From Stentor coeruleus (taxonomy: Eukaryota > Ciliophora > Heterotrichea > Heterotrichida > Stentoridae), in NCBI GenBank assembly GCA_001970955.1, contig MPUH01000746.1, positions 1-37,155 of the forward strand: a stretch of 37,155 nt of DNA. Direction: 5' to 3'. This document shows positions 9,050-17,211 of the stretch, in pieces. Below the pieces are notes generated by a model. It had not been told where the DNA came from. It worked only from the letters and a program-made list of their open reading frames with translations, and ran no database searches. Both the position numbers and the translations under genes were made by a program. The first letter of the stretch is position 1, and the number at the start of each line of letters is the position of its first letter.

Positions 9050-10108
9050 ATGGAAAGGCCATCTAGACAAAAACACCAAAGACATTTTTCTCAAATTAAG
9101 CCTCACAACATCGATTTATCTGAAAACTCTTACATGTCAGTTCAGAAAATCAACCATATCAACTACGGGTCAAAAATCTCGATTAAAATCAAAATGCCAA
9201 AAATTCGCTTAGACAACAGCAATTTTCAAATCAGACTAGCTTCAGAATCCCCTGCAAAACGATTTGTCAAAGTTATTCACCCAAGATCTTTAAATGACGA
9301 GGTTGATATTGTATATAAAACCACTAGTAAAAGAATGTTAAACGATAAAATTATTCCCAAGCAGAGTTCTCCAGCAATTAAACTAAAAGAAAAAAGATTA
9401 AAAAAACTTGAAAAGCTCACAAAAAACACAAACACAAGCGAAAACCTTCTAAAAGCTAATAAATTCCCCCCAATTGCTAAGAAAATAAATGAAGACAATA
9501 GTATATATTTTGAACTTTTAGGTTTTTTTATTAAAAAACACCTTGATTATAATCCTTTATATAAAAGAATCGACACAGAGTGCAAAGGGTATTTTGATAA
9601 ACATGATTTAATGAATTTTCTTTATATAAGTTCAGCTAATTGTGATATTGAAGAAACTGTGGAAAGGATTTTTTCACTTGCTCAAAATATTTGTCCTGAT
9701 AATGATATTAAAAAAAGGACATTTTTTGCTTTATGCTCAGCTATTGAATATGATACATTAGAAGATTATAAATTGCTTATTGGAGATAACTTGATTAAAT
9801 TGACTGATAGAGTTGGTCAGTTGAAAAAAGTTTTTAAAGAGTTTACTAAAGGAATTTGTATATCGAGAAAAGCTGTTGTGAGTATGTGCAGTAGATTGTT
9901 GGATAGGCCTACTATGCGGGCAATTGATTTGGTTGCATCAGAACAAATTGATTTCCCTAGATTTCTAACCTGCTTACCATTTTTCATGTGGCTTCGATAT
10001 TCCACAGATTCTCTANATTTTTTATATCATATTTTTTTTAGTTTTTTTTTTGGGTTTTTTTTCATGTGGCTTCGATATTCCACAGATTCTCTAATAGAAT
10101 CTTTGTAG
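9050..10108 (+). CDS. Uncharacterised protein with degenerate EF-hand-like C-terminal half (assembly N inside)
   Basis: I do not recognise the family. The first 150 residues are basic and rich in Lys/Ser/Asn, with a Lys-rich stretch KEKRLKKLEKL. The second half looks globular and helical, and contains an EF-hand-like helix-loop-helix around Y-K-R-I-D-T-E-C-K-G-Y-F-D-K-H-D-L. The D...K-G-Y pattern is recognisable, but the loop is not a clear calcium site. Near the 3' end the frame crosses an N at 10016. The segment that follows is T-rich, and then the 35 bp preceding the N are repeated. The extra 26 or so residues, including a repeated FFMWLRYSTDSL, are therefore probably an assembly product, and the real protein would run directly from the first copy to the I-E-S-L terminus. 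Function is unknown. Confidence 0.6.
   Translation: MERPSRQKHQRHFSQIKPHNIDLSENSYMSVQKINHINYGSKISIKIKMPKIRLDNSNFQIRLASESPAKRFVKVIHPRSLNDEVDIVYKTTSKRMLNDKIIPKQSSPAIKLKEKRLKKLEKLTKNTNTSENLLKANKFPPIAKKINEDNSIYFELLGFFIKKHLDYNPLYKRIDTECKGYFDKHDLMNFLYISSANCDIEETVERIFSLAQNICPDNDIKKRTFFALCSAIEYDTLEDYKLLIGDNLIKLTDRVGQLKKVFKEFTKGICISRKAVVSMCSRLLDRPTMRAIDLVASEQIDFPRFLTCLPFFMWLRYSTDSLXFLYHIFFSFFFGFFFMWLRYSTDSLIESL
9981..10093. repeat. 35-bp direct repeat flanking a single N (assembly junction)
   Basis: Positions 9981-10015 and 10059-10093 are identical by eye, separated by the N at 10016 and 42 bp of T-rich sequence. Both copies encode the same peptide in the same frame. This is the signature of an unmerged overlap between contig ends. 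Confidence 0.8.
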
Positions 10109-10333
10109 TAACATAACTCATACTAATTACATTAAATACTACTTAAATATGATAAATATTAATATAACTTATAATGATTCAAGCAAGTCCTTTGAATTTA
10201 ACCAAGATGAAATAGTTAATTTCATTTAAGAATACTCATATCAGTTCTGCTTTTAATTAAATATAAGTAATTCATTATAATAAACTCAAAACGTTTATAT
10301 TTTATAATACAAGAGAGAGAGATAATTGTGAAT

Positions 10334-10765
10334 ATGGAAAATTCAAAGCTGGTTGGAATATTAAAAATTCGTGATTACCCCAATTTTGATTTATTTGAAG
10401 ATTTCTCATCAAGAATTGACACATGCACATTGGAAAACTTTAATCAAAAGCTCAAAAAGAAAATCAAAAAGCAATATATAAAATATCTGATCTATTTAAC
10501 ATTTATCATATTTTCAGCAACTGGTGCTTTTTATTTGGGATACTACTTTTATGAAAAACATATACTTGTTTTTATACTGTTTTCTTTAGTCTTTGTAGTG
10601 CTTTTTATATACATAAGTAAAGCAGATGAAATCAAAAGGGAATTTTTCAAGTTTTTCAAAGTTAAGTTTCTTAAATCATTTACTAGATGCTGTGGTATGA
10701 ATGAAGAACTTCATGTGGTGTTGAAAAAATCTAAGTTTCTTATATTTTTATCCGAAACAAATTAG
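10334..10765 (+). CDS. Small protein with two transmembrane segments, unknown family
   Basis: This is a 143-residue protein. The frame is open from a GTG at 10328, but the first ATG is at 10334 (MENSKLVG). Residues about 1-48 are soluble with a Lys-rich end (K-L-K-K-K-I-K-K). Two hydrophobic segments follow (about 52-70 and 77-94), separated by a short turn, Y-F-Y-E-K-H. The tail is a cytosol-like basic region containing a Cys-Cys pair (R-C-C-G-M). A two-helix hairpin with both ends on one side of the membrane is the likely topology. A GAGAGAGAGA run lies just upstream (about 10311-10320). I recognise no family. Balanced codon composition relative to the flanking spacers supports it being a real gene. 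Confidence 0.55.
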   Translation: MENSKLVGILKIRDYPNFDLFEDFSSRIDTCTLENFNQKLKKKIKKQYIKYLIYLTFIIFSATGAFYLGYYFYEKHILVFILFSLVFVVLFIYISKADEIKREFFKFFKVKFLKSFTRCCGMNEELHVVLKKSKFLIFLSETN

Positions 10766-11125
10766 GCAGAATCTAAAATTTTCATTACTAATTAAATCAT
10801 ATGCAAAAAATACATACAATCTTATATAAAATATACATATTCCAATCAGAATCCCATTATTTTACAATATAAAAACTATCTCTTCTTACATTTATTAATC
10901 ATCTCAATCCATATATAAAAAATTAATACAAACATTTAATAAACATTAAAAACTAAACCCTAAACTTTAAAACATAATTTTTCTAATCCTCATATAAAAA
11001 TCAAAAACCCATAAATTTTCAATAATTCTCAATCCATTTATATCTAACCTCACAAAAACACTTTAAAATAAAATCCTCCACATTTTTTTCAAAATTTAAA
11101 TCCATATAAAATCGATCTTTATCTA
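10766..11125. other. Intergenic, G-poor on + strand
   Basis: This convergent spacer lies between a plus-strand and a minus-strand gene. From about 10780 to 11110 the + strand is nearly free of G. No ORF or RNA gene is seen. Confidence 0.55.
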
Positions 11126-12686
11126 TTAATGGCTTCTAATCTTACTAGGTCCTCTATACCCAGTCGTAAGTAGTTTATGGAGTCTTTGGAATGCTTCATT
11201 ATCTTCATCATCATAATATTCAGCATGAAGTTCACTTTCTAAAGAATGCCAAGCTCCATTAAGACCCATATATCTTCCCCAACTATGCTCACAATCATTG
11301 ATCATAAGCCTATCAATAGCAATTTTCTTATTACCTCTAATGATTCTTCCACGCATTTTAAGCTTGTCTTCATTTTGTAACTGGATTCTCTGACTAGGCA
11401 TTGTGGTAATTTCATTTGTTTCTCCACGTTTAGGGTCGATAAGTGGCCAGAGTTTGAGTTTTTCACCTTCACTTATAAGCCTACAACATATTAAAGCGAT
11501 TTCAAAGTTTAGAGAAGATTTCTCAGCGCTTGGGTAGTTTTTTCTAGCAGAAGTTTCAAAGTTTGGCTCAGCTTTTTTCTGAACTTCACTACGAGGTCTT
11601 TTAATTGGTATCTCAGATTTGATTATTACTTGTATTGGTGCATTAACAGGTTCTGGTACTGTGGCTATTTGCACCTCATTAACTTTAGTACTGCATCTAA
11701 GTTCTTTAGACACTTCAATAGCTTTAGTGTCTGGCAAAAAGACTTCGAATTTTTTACTGATCTTCTCCGCCCTTTCACATTCAAAATATACAATCTTAGA
11801 CTCAACTGTAGATTTTTTCAAAGTTTCCCTACAATGAATAGCTTGGAATATTGTTCTCAAAGACTCCATCTGTTTAAGTAAATTTTTCATCTGCCTAGAA
11901 ATTACCTTATCAAATGTTTCTGTGTCGTTTTTCTTTGAATTTCTCAATCTCATACGTTCACGATATCCTGATCCCCTAGACTGAAACGCGATTTTTAACT
12001 GTGAATCCGTCCCCCCTTCAGTTTTCCAATAAGCCCTAAGCATGGGGTGGCCCATTTTGTCTCTCATTTTGGCCCAGTGGTCATAAAGTGTTTTCAAAAT
12101 AATAGTCGACGCTAAATAATTCTCTGGGGCATCAAATTTTTCACATACTTTTAATTCTTTTATAAGATAAGTTGCTCTAATATCAGGGATAATCTGACCT
12201 TTTCCTGTATCATGTTCCCAGATTTCAATTATTTTTTCAAAAAGTTCTGGGGTTATAAGTCCTGCTGGGATCTTTTTATTCATAAGCAGAGATTCAAGAA
12301 TTGGCAGGTCTTCCTCCATCAATTCGTAACCTAAGATCTGTTCAAGACTATTGGTTGGTAATGTTAGATGCTGGTAATAGTAATGAGGAAGGTGAAAAGC
12401 CTTTAAATAGTTTAAATGGCCTGGGACTGAGTCAATTTTCGGTATTTCTATTGGTGTAACTCTTGGAATTCTCATTTCTGTTGTTGATTCTTCTCTATCA
12501 GTAGATACTAGGAGTTTCTTGTTTTGATCAACATTTCTTGGGCGGATTGTATGGTGTTTCTTGCTCTTACCTAAATAGTTAGTAACAGGTTCTTTAAAAG
12601 GTCTAGGCCGGGCAAGTGAGTTTAGTCAAACATGCCTATGGTTTCCGGCCTAGAATAAAGATGGACTTACCTTTGTCAAGTTTCAT
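11126..12686 (-). CDS. Enhancer of polycomb-like protein (EPL1, NuA4 histone acetyltransferase subunit), two exons
   Basis: The predicted transcript joins a 16-nt first exon (12686-12671, encoding MKLDK plus one base) to 12570-11126 across a 100-nt intron. Exon 2 keeps the frame and begins G-K-S-K-K-H-H-T-I-R-P-R-N-V-D-Q-N-K-K-L-L-V. This aligns with the conserved EPC start F-R-A-R-A-L-D-A-S-K-P-L-P-V. The EPL1 domain continues with E-E-D-L-P-I-L-E-S-L-L, I-T-P-E-L-F-E-K-I-I-E-I-W-E, H-P-M-L-R-A-Y-W-K and R-M-R-L-R-N-S-K-K-N-D-T-E-T-F-D-K. The last matches the 'R+...RKNRKND...YEKM' block of EPC proteins. The C-terminal half is less conserved. Family members hold the Esa1/Tip60 catalytic core of NuA4. 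Without the intron the only start would be the ATG at 12475, which would discard the conserved N-terminus. Confidence 0.8.
12571..12670 (-). other. Predicted 100-nt spliceosomal intron in the EPL1 gene
   Basis: On the minus strand the sequence reads AAAG, then GTAAGTCC at the donor, and ends TTACTAACTATTTAG before GTAAGAGC. It has a consensus donor GTAAG, a TACTAAC branch-point box 9 nt before the terminal AG, and phase-1 junctions on both sides. A 10-bp inverted repeat, TCTAGGCCGG/CCGGCCTAGA (12602-12611 and 12645-12654), could form a hairpin that loops out 33 nt. The 7-bp word AGGTAAG occurs at both exon-intron boundaries. The length is far above the 15-nt intron found in the P4-ATPase gene of this window. 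Confidence 0.65.
12602..12654. repeat. GC-rich 10-bp inverted repeat inside the EPL1 intron
   Basis: The arms TCTAGGCCGG (12602-12611) and CCGGCCTAGA (12645-12654) are perfect reverse complements separated by 33 bp. Their GC content is striking in an AT-rich locus. In RNA they would form a stable hairpin. Confidence 0.85.
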
Positions 12687-13569
12687 GATGAAAGTTCTTG
12701 AAGTTTTCTAATAGCAGCAGAGGAGGCCTATAAATAATAATTTCTAAAATATCAATCCTTGTAAATATTATTATTTTTGCAGTCTAAAGCTCTAGTTATC
12801 ACTTTGTGTTGACTGTTTGAGGGTTTTTGTCTAGTTTACTATAAGGAAATATAAAACTAAACAGGTAAAGGGATAGTTTAAAAGATTATTATTTGGAGGG
12901 TTCTTGGGTAGAAAATGAGTTAATATCCGGTAATAAAAGATAAAAAAAACTGAGAAATGAGGTTGAAATTGTTGGGGGAAAATATAAGGAAGATTTTTAT
13001 AAGTTGGGTTTAGAATTAAGGGAGATATGAGTTAAAGAATGAATATATTGAAAGTTGATGATTAGAAAGAAATAAAGGGGTTGAGAAAGATTAGAAATTT
13101 AGGATATGGTATGGAAAAATTGAATTGGCAGTTTGAAATATGTTGTTGGAAAAAAGAGATGGGTAGGATAAGGCAAATATAGTTACTAGGGTTAAAATTT
13201 GTAGGTTTGCAATTGAGATTTTTAATTATTTAATAATTTTGGGTGGATTTTCATTATTGAGTTATGCTAAGCAATAGAAAAATCTAATATTATTGCTGTG
13301 AGTTCCCAAGGTAAGATTTAAATCATTGATATAGCAATACATTGAGATTTATTGTGAATTTTAAATTATAAACTTTAAGGCTTTGGTACAAAATTAACTT
13401 ATAAATATTCTTATTCTAATGATTTTTAAAGTATCAATTCAATAATTACCACTTAACACATTTTACAGCATGATTTCTTATATTTAATTCCTATATTCAA
13501 TAACTTGCCTTATTATCCAACATAAATACATTTTTTAAAGTCATAATGCCCTAATATCATCAATCACTA
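12687..13569. other. Long spacer upstream of EPL1, purine-rich on + strand
   Basis: This stretch of 880 bp holds no convincing gene. From about 12840 to 13220 the + strand is rich in A and G and poor in C, matching the upstream side of other minus-strand genes. The remainder up to 13569 is AT-rich and turns C-containing near the 3' end of the calmodulin-like gene. Confidence 0.55.
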
Positions 13570-14013
13570 TTACTTATTACTAAGCAATGCATCAATAAAA
13601 GCATTCAAATTTATTTGCTCAGATGCTTCTGTGCAAAAATCAGCTATAATAAGATCAGCTTCATATGGAGTCAAAGCTTCATCCCCAGTAATCAGCAACT
13701 CTTTTAATTCAGAAGCTACAATAAACCCTGTATTCCTAGGGTCAAGTCTTCGAATTTGTTGTACAACTTCTTCATTGCTAAAAGTTGAGATGTTCTTACA
13801 TTCTTTATATATTTTCCTAAACTCTTCTAGACTTATACAATTGTTTGGATCTTTTTCACATTTTTCCATAAAGTCTTTTATATGAGCTTCTGATGGAGCT
13901 AATCCCATTCCACGTAGAGCTTTACCGAGTTCCTGAACATGAAGTGATTCACTGTTGTTTTTGTCAAGAAGATCAAAGATTTCTTGGGCCTTTTTTATTT
14001 CTTCTGGATCCAT
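13570..14013 (-). CDS. Calmodulin-like EF-hand protein (myosin light-chain/centrin-like)
   Basis: This 147-residue protein has the size and four-helix-loop-helix spacing of calmodulin or an essential light chain. Loop 1 (DKNNSESLHVQE) keeps Asp at position 1, Asn at 3, Ser at 5 and Glu at 12, and could bind calcium. Loop 2 (EKDPNNCISLEE) starts with Glu. Loop 3 (DPRNTGFIVASE) keeps D1 and E12 but has Arg at position 3. Loop 4 (CTEASEQINLNA) lacks D1 and E12. The protein is therefore likely a mostly calcium-insensitive relative, as in myosin light chains, that binds an IQ or similar helix. Which partner it serves cannot be told from the sequence. The ATG at 14013 (MDPEEIKKAQEIFD) is a natural start because the first EF helix begins at once. 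Confidence 0.8.
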   Translation of the reverse strand: MDPEEIKKAQEIFDLLDKNNSESLHVQELGKALRGMGLAPSEAHIKDFMEKCEKDPNNCISLEEFRKIYKECKNISTFSNEEVVQQIRRLDPRNTGFIVASELKELLITGDEALTPYEADLIIADFCTEASEQINLNAFIDALLSNK

Positions 14014-14503
14014 GAAATATGTTTATATATTTAATTTAAGATGCTAGTATAAAAGTTGAAGAAATTTTAAAAGAATTATGTGAATTTTGGGGAAATTATT
14101 TTTTTTTTTTAGATAATGATATTTTGGTAATATGCTTTATATGATATTTTTAAAGTATTATATAGTTTGAAGATAATGGTGATTTTTTTTTAGTGAAAAA
14201 TATTTAAATATATGAAGTTTAGCTAAGATTTATGAGCATAATACTTTTTAATATAATGAAAAAATATTGTCTAATACTTTTCTGGTTAAATTCCCACTTT
14301 TCTTATCAACCCATTTCTAGCTCATACCTCTAATAAAAATGTCCCTCCTTCATCCACCTCATCTTAATATTTTCCCTTTAATCATATCTCATTTCAAACA
14401 AAAAACAGCCACCTCACCCATTCCTCATCATTACCCTGTCCATATCTCATAACATCGTTAGGGATTTAAAAAACCCTATTTTTAAATTTCCACTGATATA
14501 AAT
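14014..14503. other. Divergent spacer with a switch in strand composition
   Basis: The left half (14020-14220) is poor in C on the + strand, and the right half (about 14280-14480) is poor in G. The switch point lies midway between the two divergent genes. No ORF or RNA gene is seen. Confidence 0.6.
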
Positions 14504-15805
14504 ATGCGTACCTCAAAACCTCAAAAATCCCAACACCCACAACAAGGGAACGTATTAGCGAAATCAAACAAACTCACAATCGAAGTTTTAGATGATGATC
14601 AAGTCATATCATCTCAAAAATTTAACAAAAATTCTCCAACATATTCCAAAGGATCATCAGAAAACCATAAGCCAATATCAATGCCATCTTACCCTAAACC
14701 TCGTACTCCAGCTTCATCAAGGATAGTAAAAAAGCCAACACCAGAGCTCACAACTCCAGTTTCAGCAAAAGGTTTGTTTAAATTTCCCTCAACACCTAAA
14801 ACCTCAGTTAAAAAAACTATACCAAAATCTATACTTTTAGGGTGTAAAAGAAATAAAAGTAAAGTTCATACACCAGTATCAAAACATTCAAGTACACCAA
14901 CACATAGAAATCTATCAGAAAAATCACGTAAACGGCCAAGTACAACAAATTCAGAAAAGTCAGCAATTAAACCTGAAAGTCCTAGTCTTGCTTCATTAGT
15001 AACTTCAGTAAAAATTACTAGTAAAGGGTATCCTTTATTAAATGATGAAGAAATTAGAGCTAAAAGTGAATTACTTTATAAAGAGCATTTGTTTCAAACT
15101 TTTCAAGCCTTAAAGTTTGTTAAAGGATTTCCACCTGTGGATCTTGAACAGTTGAAAGAGAAAAGAGTTAATGTTCCTTGGAGGAAAGGGTATGAGAATA
15201 GGAAAACTTTGGTGTTGGACTTGGATGAAACTTTAGTTCAATGTTGTGAAGAAGGGTCTGGGATTGAACCTATGATATTAATTCCTATAGTGTTTCCTAC
15301 TGGGGAGGTTGTGAAGGCTGGGATTAATGTTAGGCCTTTTGTTTTGGAGTGCTTGAGGGAAGCTAATAAATATTTTGAAGTTTTTGTATTTACTGCTTCA
15401 CATCCTTGCTATGCTAATGTGGTCTTAGACTTTCTTGACCCAAAAAAGGAACTAATTCATCAAAGATTTTTCAGAGACTCTTGTGTTTACACAAGTGGAG
15501 TGTTTGTCAAAGATCTAAGAATTTTTAGTAACAAAAACCTTAAAGACATAATTATAGGTTACAATGCAGCATACTCTTTTGCTTATCAAATTGGAAATGG
15601 GATACCAATCATATCATGGCATGATGACTCTTATGATCGTGAACTCTATAATTTGATGGATTATCTTAAAATTGCATCTCAAGTTAATGATGTTAGAGAA
15701 TTGAATGACAAAACTTTCCATTTAAGAAATTTTTATGAAGATTATATAAGCGAGTTTATTTCAGGTGATAGCATAACTTCTTTGAAATCAGGTAAAAATG
15801 ATTAA
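14504..15805 (+). CDS. FCP1/SCP-like (NIF-type) HAD phosphatase family protein with an altered active-site motif
   Basis: This 433-residue protein has a Ser/Pro/Lys-rich, probably disordered N-terminal region (residues 1-170). An FCP1-homology domain of the CTD small phosphatase type follows (about 232-420). Motif I is LVLDLDETL (DxDxT, residues 239-243). Motif II is VFTAS (Thr297). The conserved Lys lies in FVKDLR (Lys336). The end of the domain has G-N-G-I-P-I-I-S-W-H-D-D. Family members have D-N-S-P or D-N-S-V at motif III, where the Asp helps hold magnesium. Here the text is I-I-I-G-Y-N-A-A-Y-S-F, so that Asp is Tyr353. The enzyme may be impaired or act as a binding protein. The usual substrate class is phosphoserine proteins such as the RNA polymerase II tail. 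Interstitial telomere repeats begin about 55 bp after the stop. Confidence 0.85.
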   Translation: MRTSKPQKSQHPQQGNVLAKSNKLTIEVLDDDQVISSQKFNKNSPTYSKGSSENHKPISMPSYPKPRTPASSRIVKKPTPELTTPVSAKGLFKFPSTPKTSVKKTIPKSILLGCKRNKSKVHTPVSKHSSTPTHRNLSEKSRKRPSTTNSEKSAIKPESPSLASLVTSVKITSKGYPLLNDEEIRAKSELLYKEHLFQTFQALKFVKGFPPVDLEQLKEKRVNVPWRKGYENRKTLVLDLDETLVQCCEEGSGIEPMILIPIVFPTGEVVKAGINVRPFVLECLREANKYFEVFVFTASHPCYANVVLDFLDPKKELIHQRFFRDSCVYTSGVFVKDLRIFSNKNLKDIIIGYNAAYSFAYQIGNGIPIISWHDDSYDRELYNLMDYLKIASQVNDVRELNDKTFHLRNFYEDYISEFISGDSITSLKSGKND

Positions 15806-16249
15806 TAGGTATGTAAAGGTTTTTATAAATTTGTTATAGAGTATATATGTATAAAATGGGGTGTTTAGGGTGTTAGGGTGTTAGGGTGTTAGGGTGTTAG
15901 GGTGTTAGGGATGTAAAAGAATATTGTTTTAACATGAAAAATCAAATCACAAAATTTTAGCGAACTATCATGCAATCTCACTTTAGTTAAAACAATTTTC
16001 TCACTCTTATTATCCTTCCTAAAGCTCACATATCAAAACCCATCATCACTTCCTTAACATAAAAATCCTTTAAACCTAATATCATCAAATAAAAACCCCA
16101 TCGCTACAATTTAAATCCTTTACCCATAAATAACCCACCCACCAACAATTTTTCCTAAAATTCCCAATCTAAACCCTCTTATCTCCCATAAAAGCCTTTC
16201 ATCATCTATCATTTAACCCTAAAAACTCAATTCCTAATTTTCTTAACTA
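15806..16249. other. Convergent spacer with interstitial telomere repeats, then G-poor DNA
   Basis: The first 105 bp are G-rich and contain the telomere-like array listed separately. From about 15960 to 16249 the + strand is nearly G-free. No ORF is seen. Confidence 0.7.
15862..15910 (+). repeat. Interstitial telomere-like array, (TGTTAGGG)n
   Basis: Five perfect head-to-tail TGTTAGGG units occupy 15871-15910, preceded by one imperfect unit with an extra T (TGTTTAGGG, 15862-15870). The complement is CCCTAACA, which I recall as the telomere unit of the heterotrichs Stentor and Blepharisma. The G-rich strand points rightward, as it would if the DNA on the left (the phosphatase gene) once ended here. 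Confidence 0.85.
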
Positions 16250-16657
16250 TTACTTCTTTTCCTCAGTTCTCACACGAGCATTAGCATTAGTGACTCTAAC
16301 TCCTAACTGCGCAGCTCTTTCAACAAGTCTTTTTCTACTTCTAGCACTGAGATTATGGGCAAGTTCAGCACAATAAACACGGTTATGCATCAGCAAAACT
16401 TCAAGATCTTTATCATTTGTCACAAGAAACTTACGAAATCCATTAGGAAGAAGATAACGTGTTGCACGAGCTGTGCCGTATCCAATTCCTGGAAGAGGTT
16501 TGTTCCCACGGAATTTCCTTCTTATTCTACTGTCAATACCATGTGGTTGTCTCCAACTTGGTTTAACTCTTTTGAATTGGTCACTTTGAAACCTGGTGAA
16601 GGTTTTCTTGTGCTTTTTGATTTTCTTGAGCTTATGTAGAGGAGTTATGATTTTCAA
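16250..16657 (-). CDS. RPL32: 60S ribosomal protein eL32
   Basis: This 135-residue protein matches eL32 along its full length. Conserved blocks are F-x-R-x-Q-S-D, S-W-R-Q-P-H-G-I-D-S-R-I-R-R-K-F-R-G, P-G-I-G-Y-G, L-P-N-G-F-R-K-F-L-V-x-N, L-E-V-L-L-M-H-N-R-V-Y-C-A-E-L-A-H-N and E-R-A-A-Q-L-G-V-R-V-T-N. The length equals that of human eL32 (135). It is a component of the large ribosomal subunit and should be highly expressed. Only 9 bp separate its ATG (16657) from the open frame of the divergent 7TM-RGS fragment, so its promoter must lie inside that fragment. No intron is needed to explain the protein. Confidence 0.95.
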   Translation of the reverse strand: MKIITPLHKLKKIKKHKKTFTRFQSDQFKRVKPSWRQPHGIDSRIRRKFRGNKPLPGIGYGTARATRYLLPNGFRKFLVTNDKDLEVLLMHNRVYCAELAHNLSARSRKRLVERAAQLGVRVTNANARVRTEEKK

Positions 16658-16666
16658 TCTTATTAG

Positions 16667-17086
16667 AAAATTATCATTGTAGTGCTGATTTTGATTTTGA
16701 CTTTTACTTTAAGGTCTCGTTTTGGTAGAATCCCATTTCCTCCAATTGAAAGATTTTCGCTACTTTTCGTATTTGAGAATAGGGCTATTTATGATAGTTT
16801 TTACCATTATTTATCCAGCTACAAAAATGAACGTGCAGTAAAGATATTAGAATTAGGGCTTTATATCACAATGCACAAATTTCAACCAAAAACAAAATTA
16901 GAAAATGCTATAAAAATTTCTTCTGATAGTATTCAAGGCTTGAAAGAAAGGAAATACACCCTGGAAGATATTGAATTGAGGGTTTTTGATGAGCTTTATA
17001 GCACTTATAATGATTTTTTAAGCTCCGATAACTTTGCAGAATTGCGGAAAAAAGCCATTTTGCTAAATCGTTTACTTTTGTTTTAA
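16667..17086 (+). pseudogene. Headless copy of a 7TM-RGS gene (last TM helix plus RGS-like domain)
   Basis: The frame opens after a TAG at 16664 and has no ATG near its start; the ORF begins only with GTG at 16682. From about 16673 to the stop it is clearly paralogous to the last third of the intact gene at 20138-21247. Both read L-I-L-T-F-T-(L/F)-R-S-R, I-P-F-P-P, F-S-L-L-F-V-F-E-N, (V/I)-F-D-E-L-Y and end N-R-L-L-L-F. About 135 codons remain open without a frameshift, so the copy is recent or still under selection. The six upstream membrane helices are missing, and the eL32 gene begins at the break. It could still be expressed as a soluble RGS-like protein from an internal start, but I treat it as a truncated duplicate. 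Confidence 0.75.
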
Positions 17087-17211
17087 TAAAGCAACTATGA
17101 AAGTGTTTGATATAATAAGCTAATATTTTAAGAATTTATCAGATAAATTTACTAATATGATAAAAAAATATGTAAACTAATCTATTCCTAACTAATTCTA
17201 ATAGTTGAAGC

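Noticed and set aside
12602..12625. Coding extension of EPL1 upstream in the same frame (L-S-L-A-R-P-R-P-F-K-E-P)
   Set aside because: The frame is closed by TGA at 12626-12628 without an ATG. The intron model gives an N-terminus that aligns better with EPC proteins, so this text is intronic.
16355..16639. 94-residue plus-strand ORF over eL32
   Set aside because: It is a shadow of the highly conserved eL32 reading frame.
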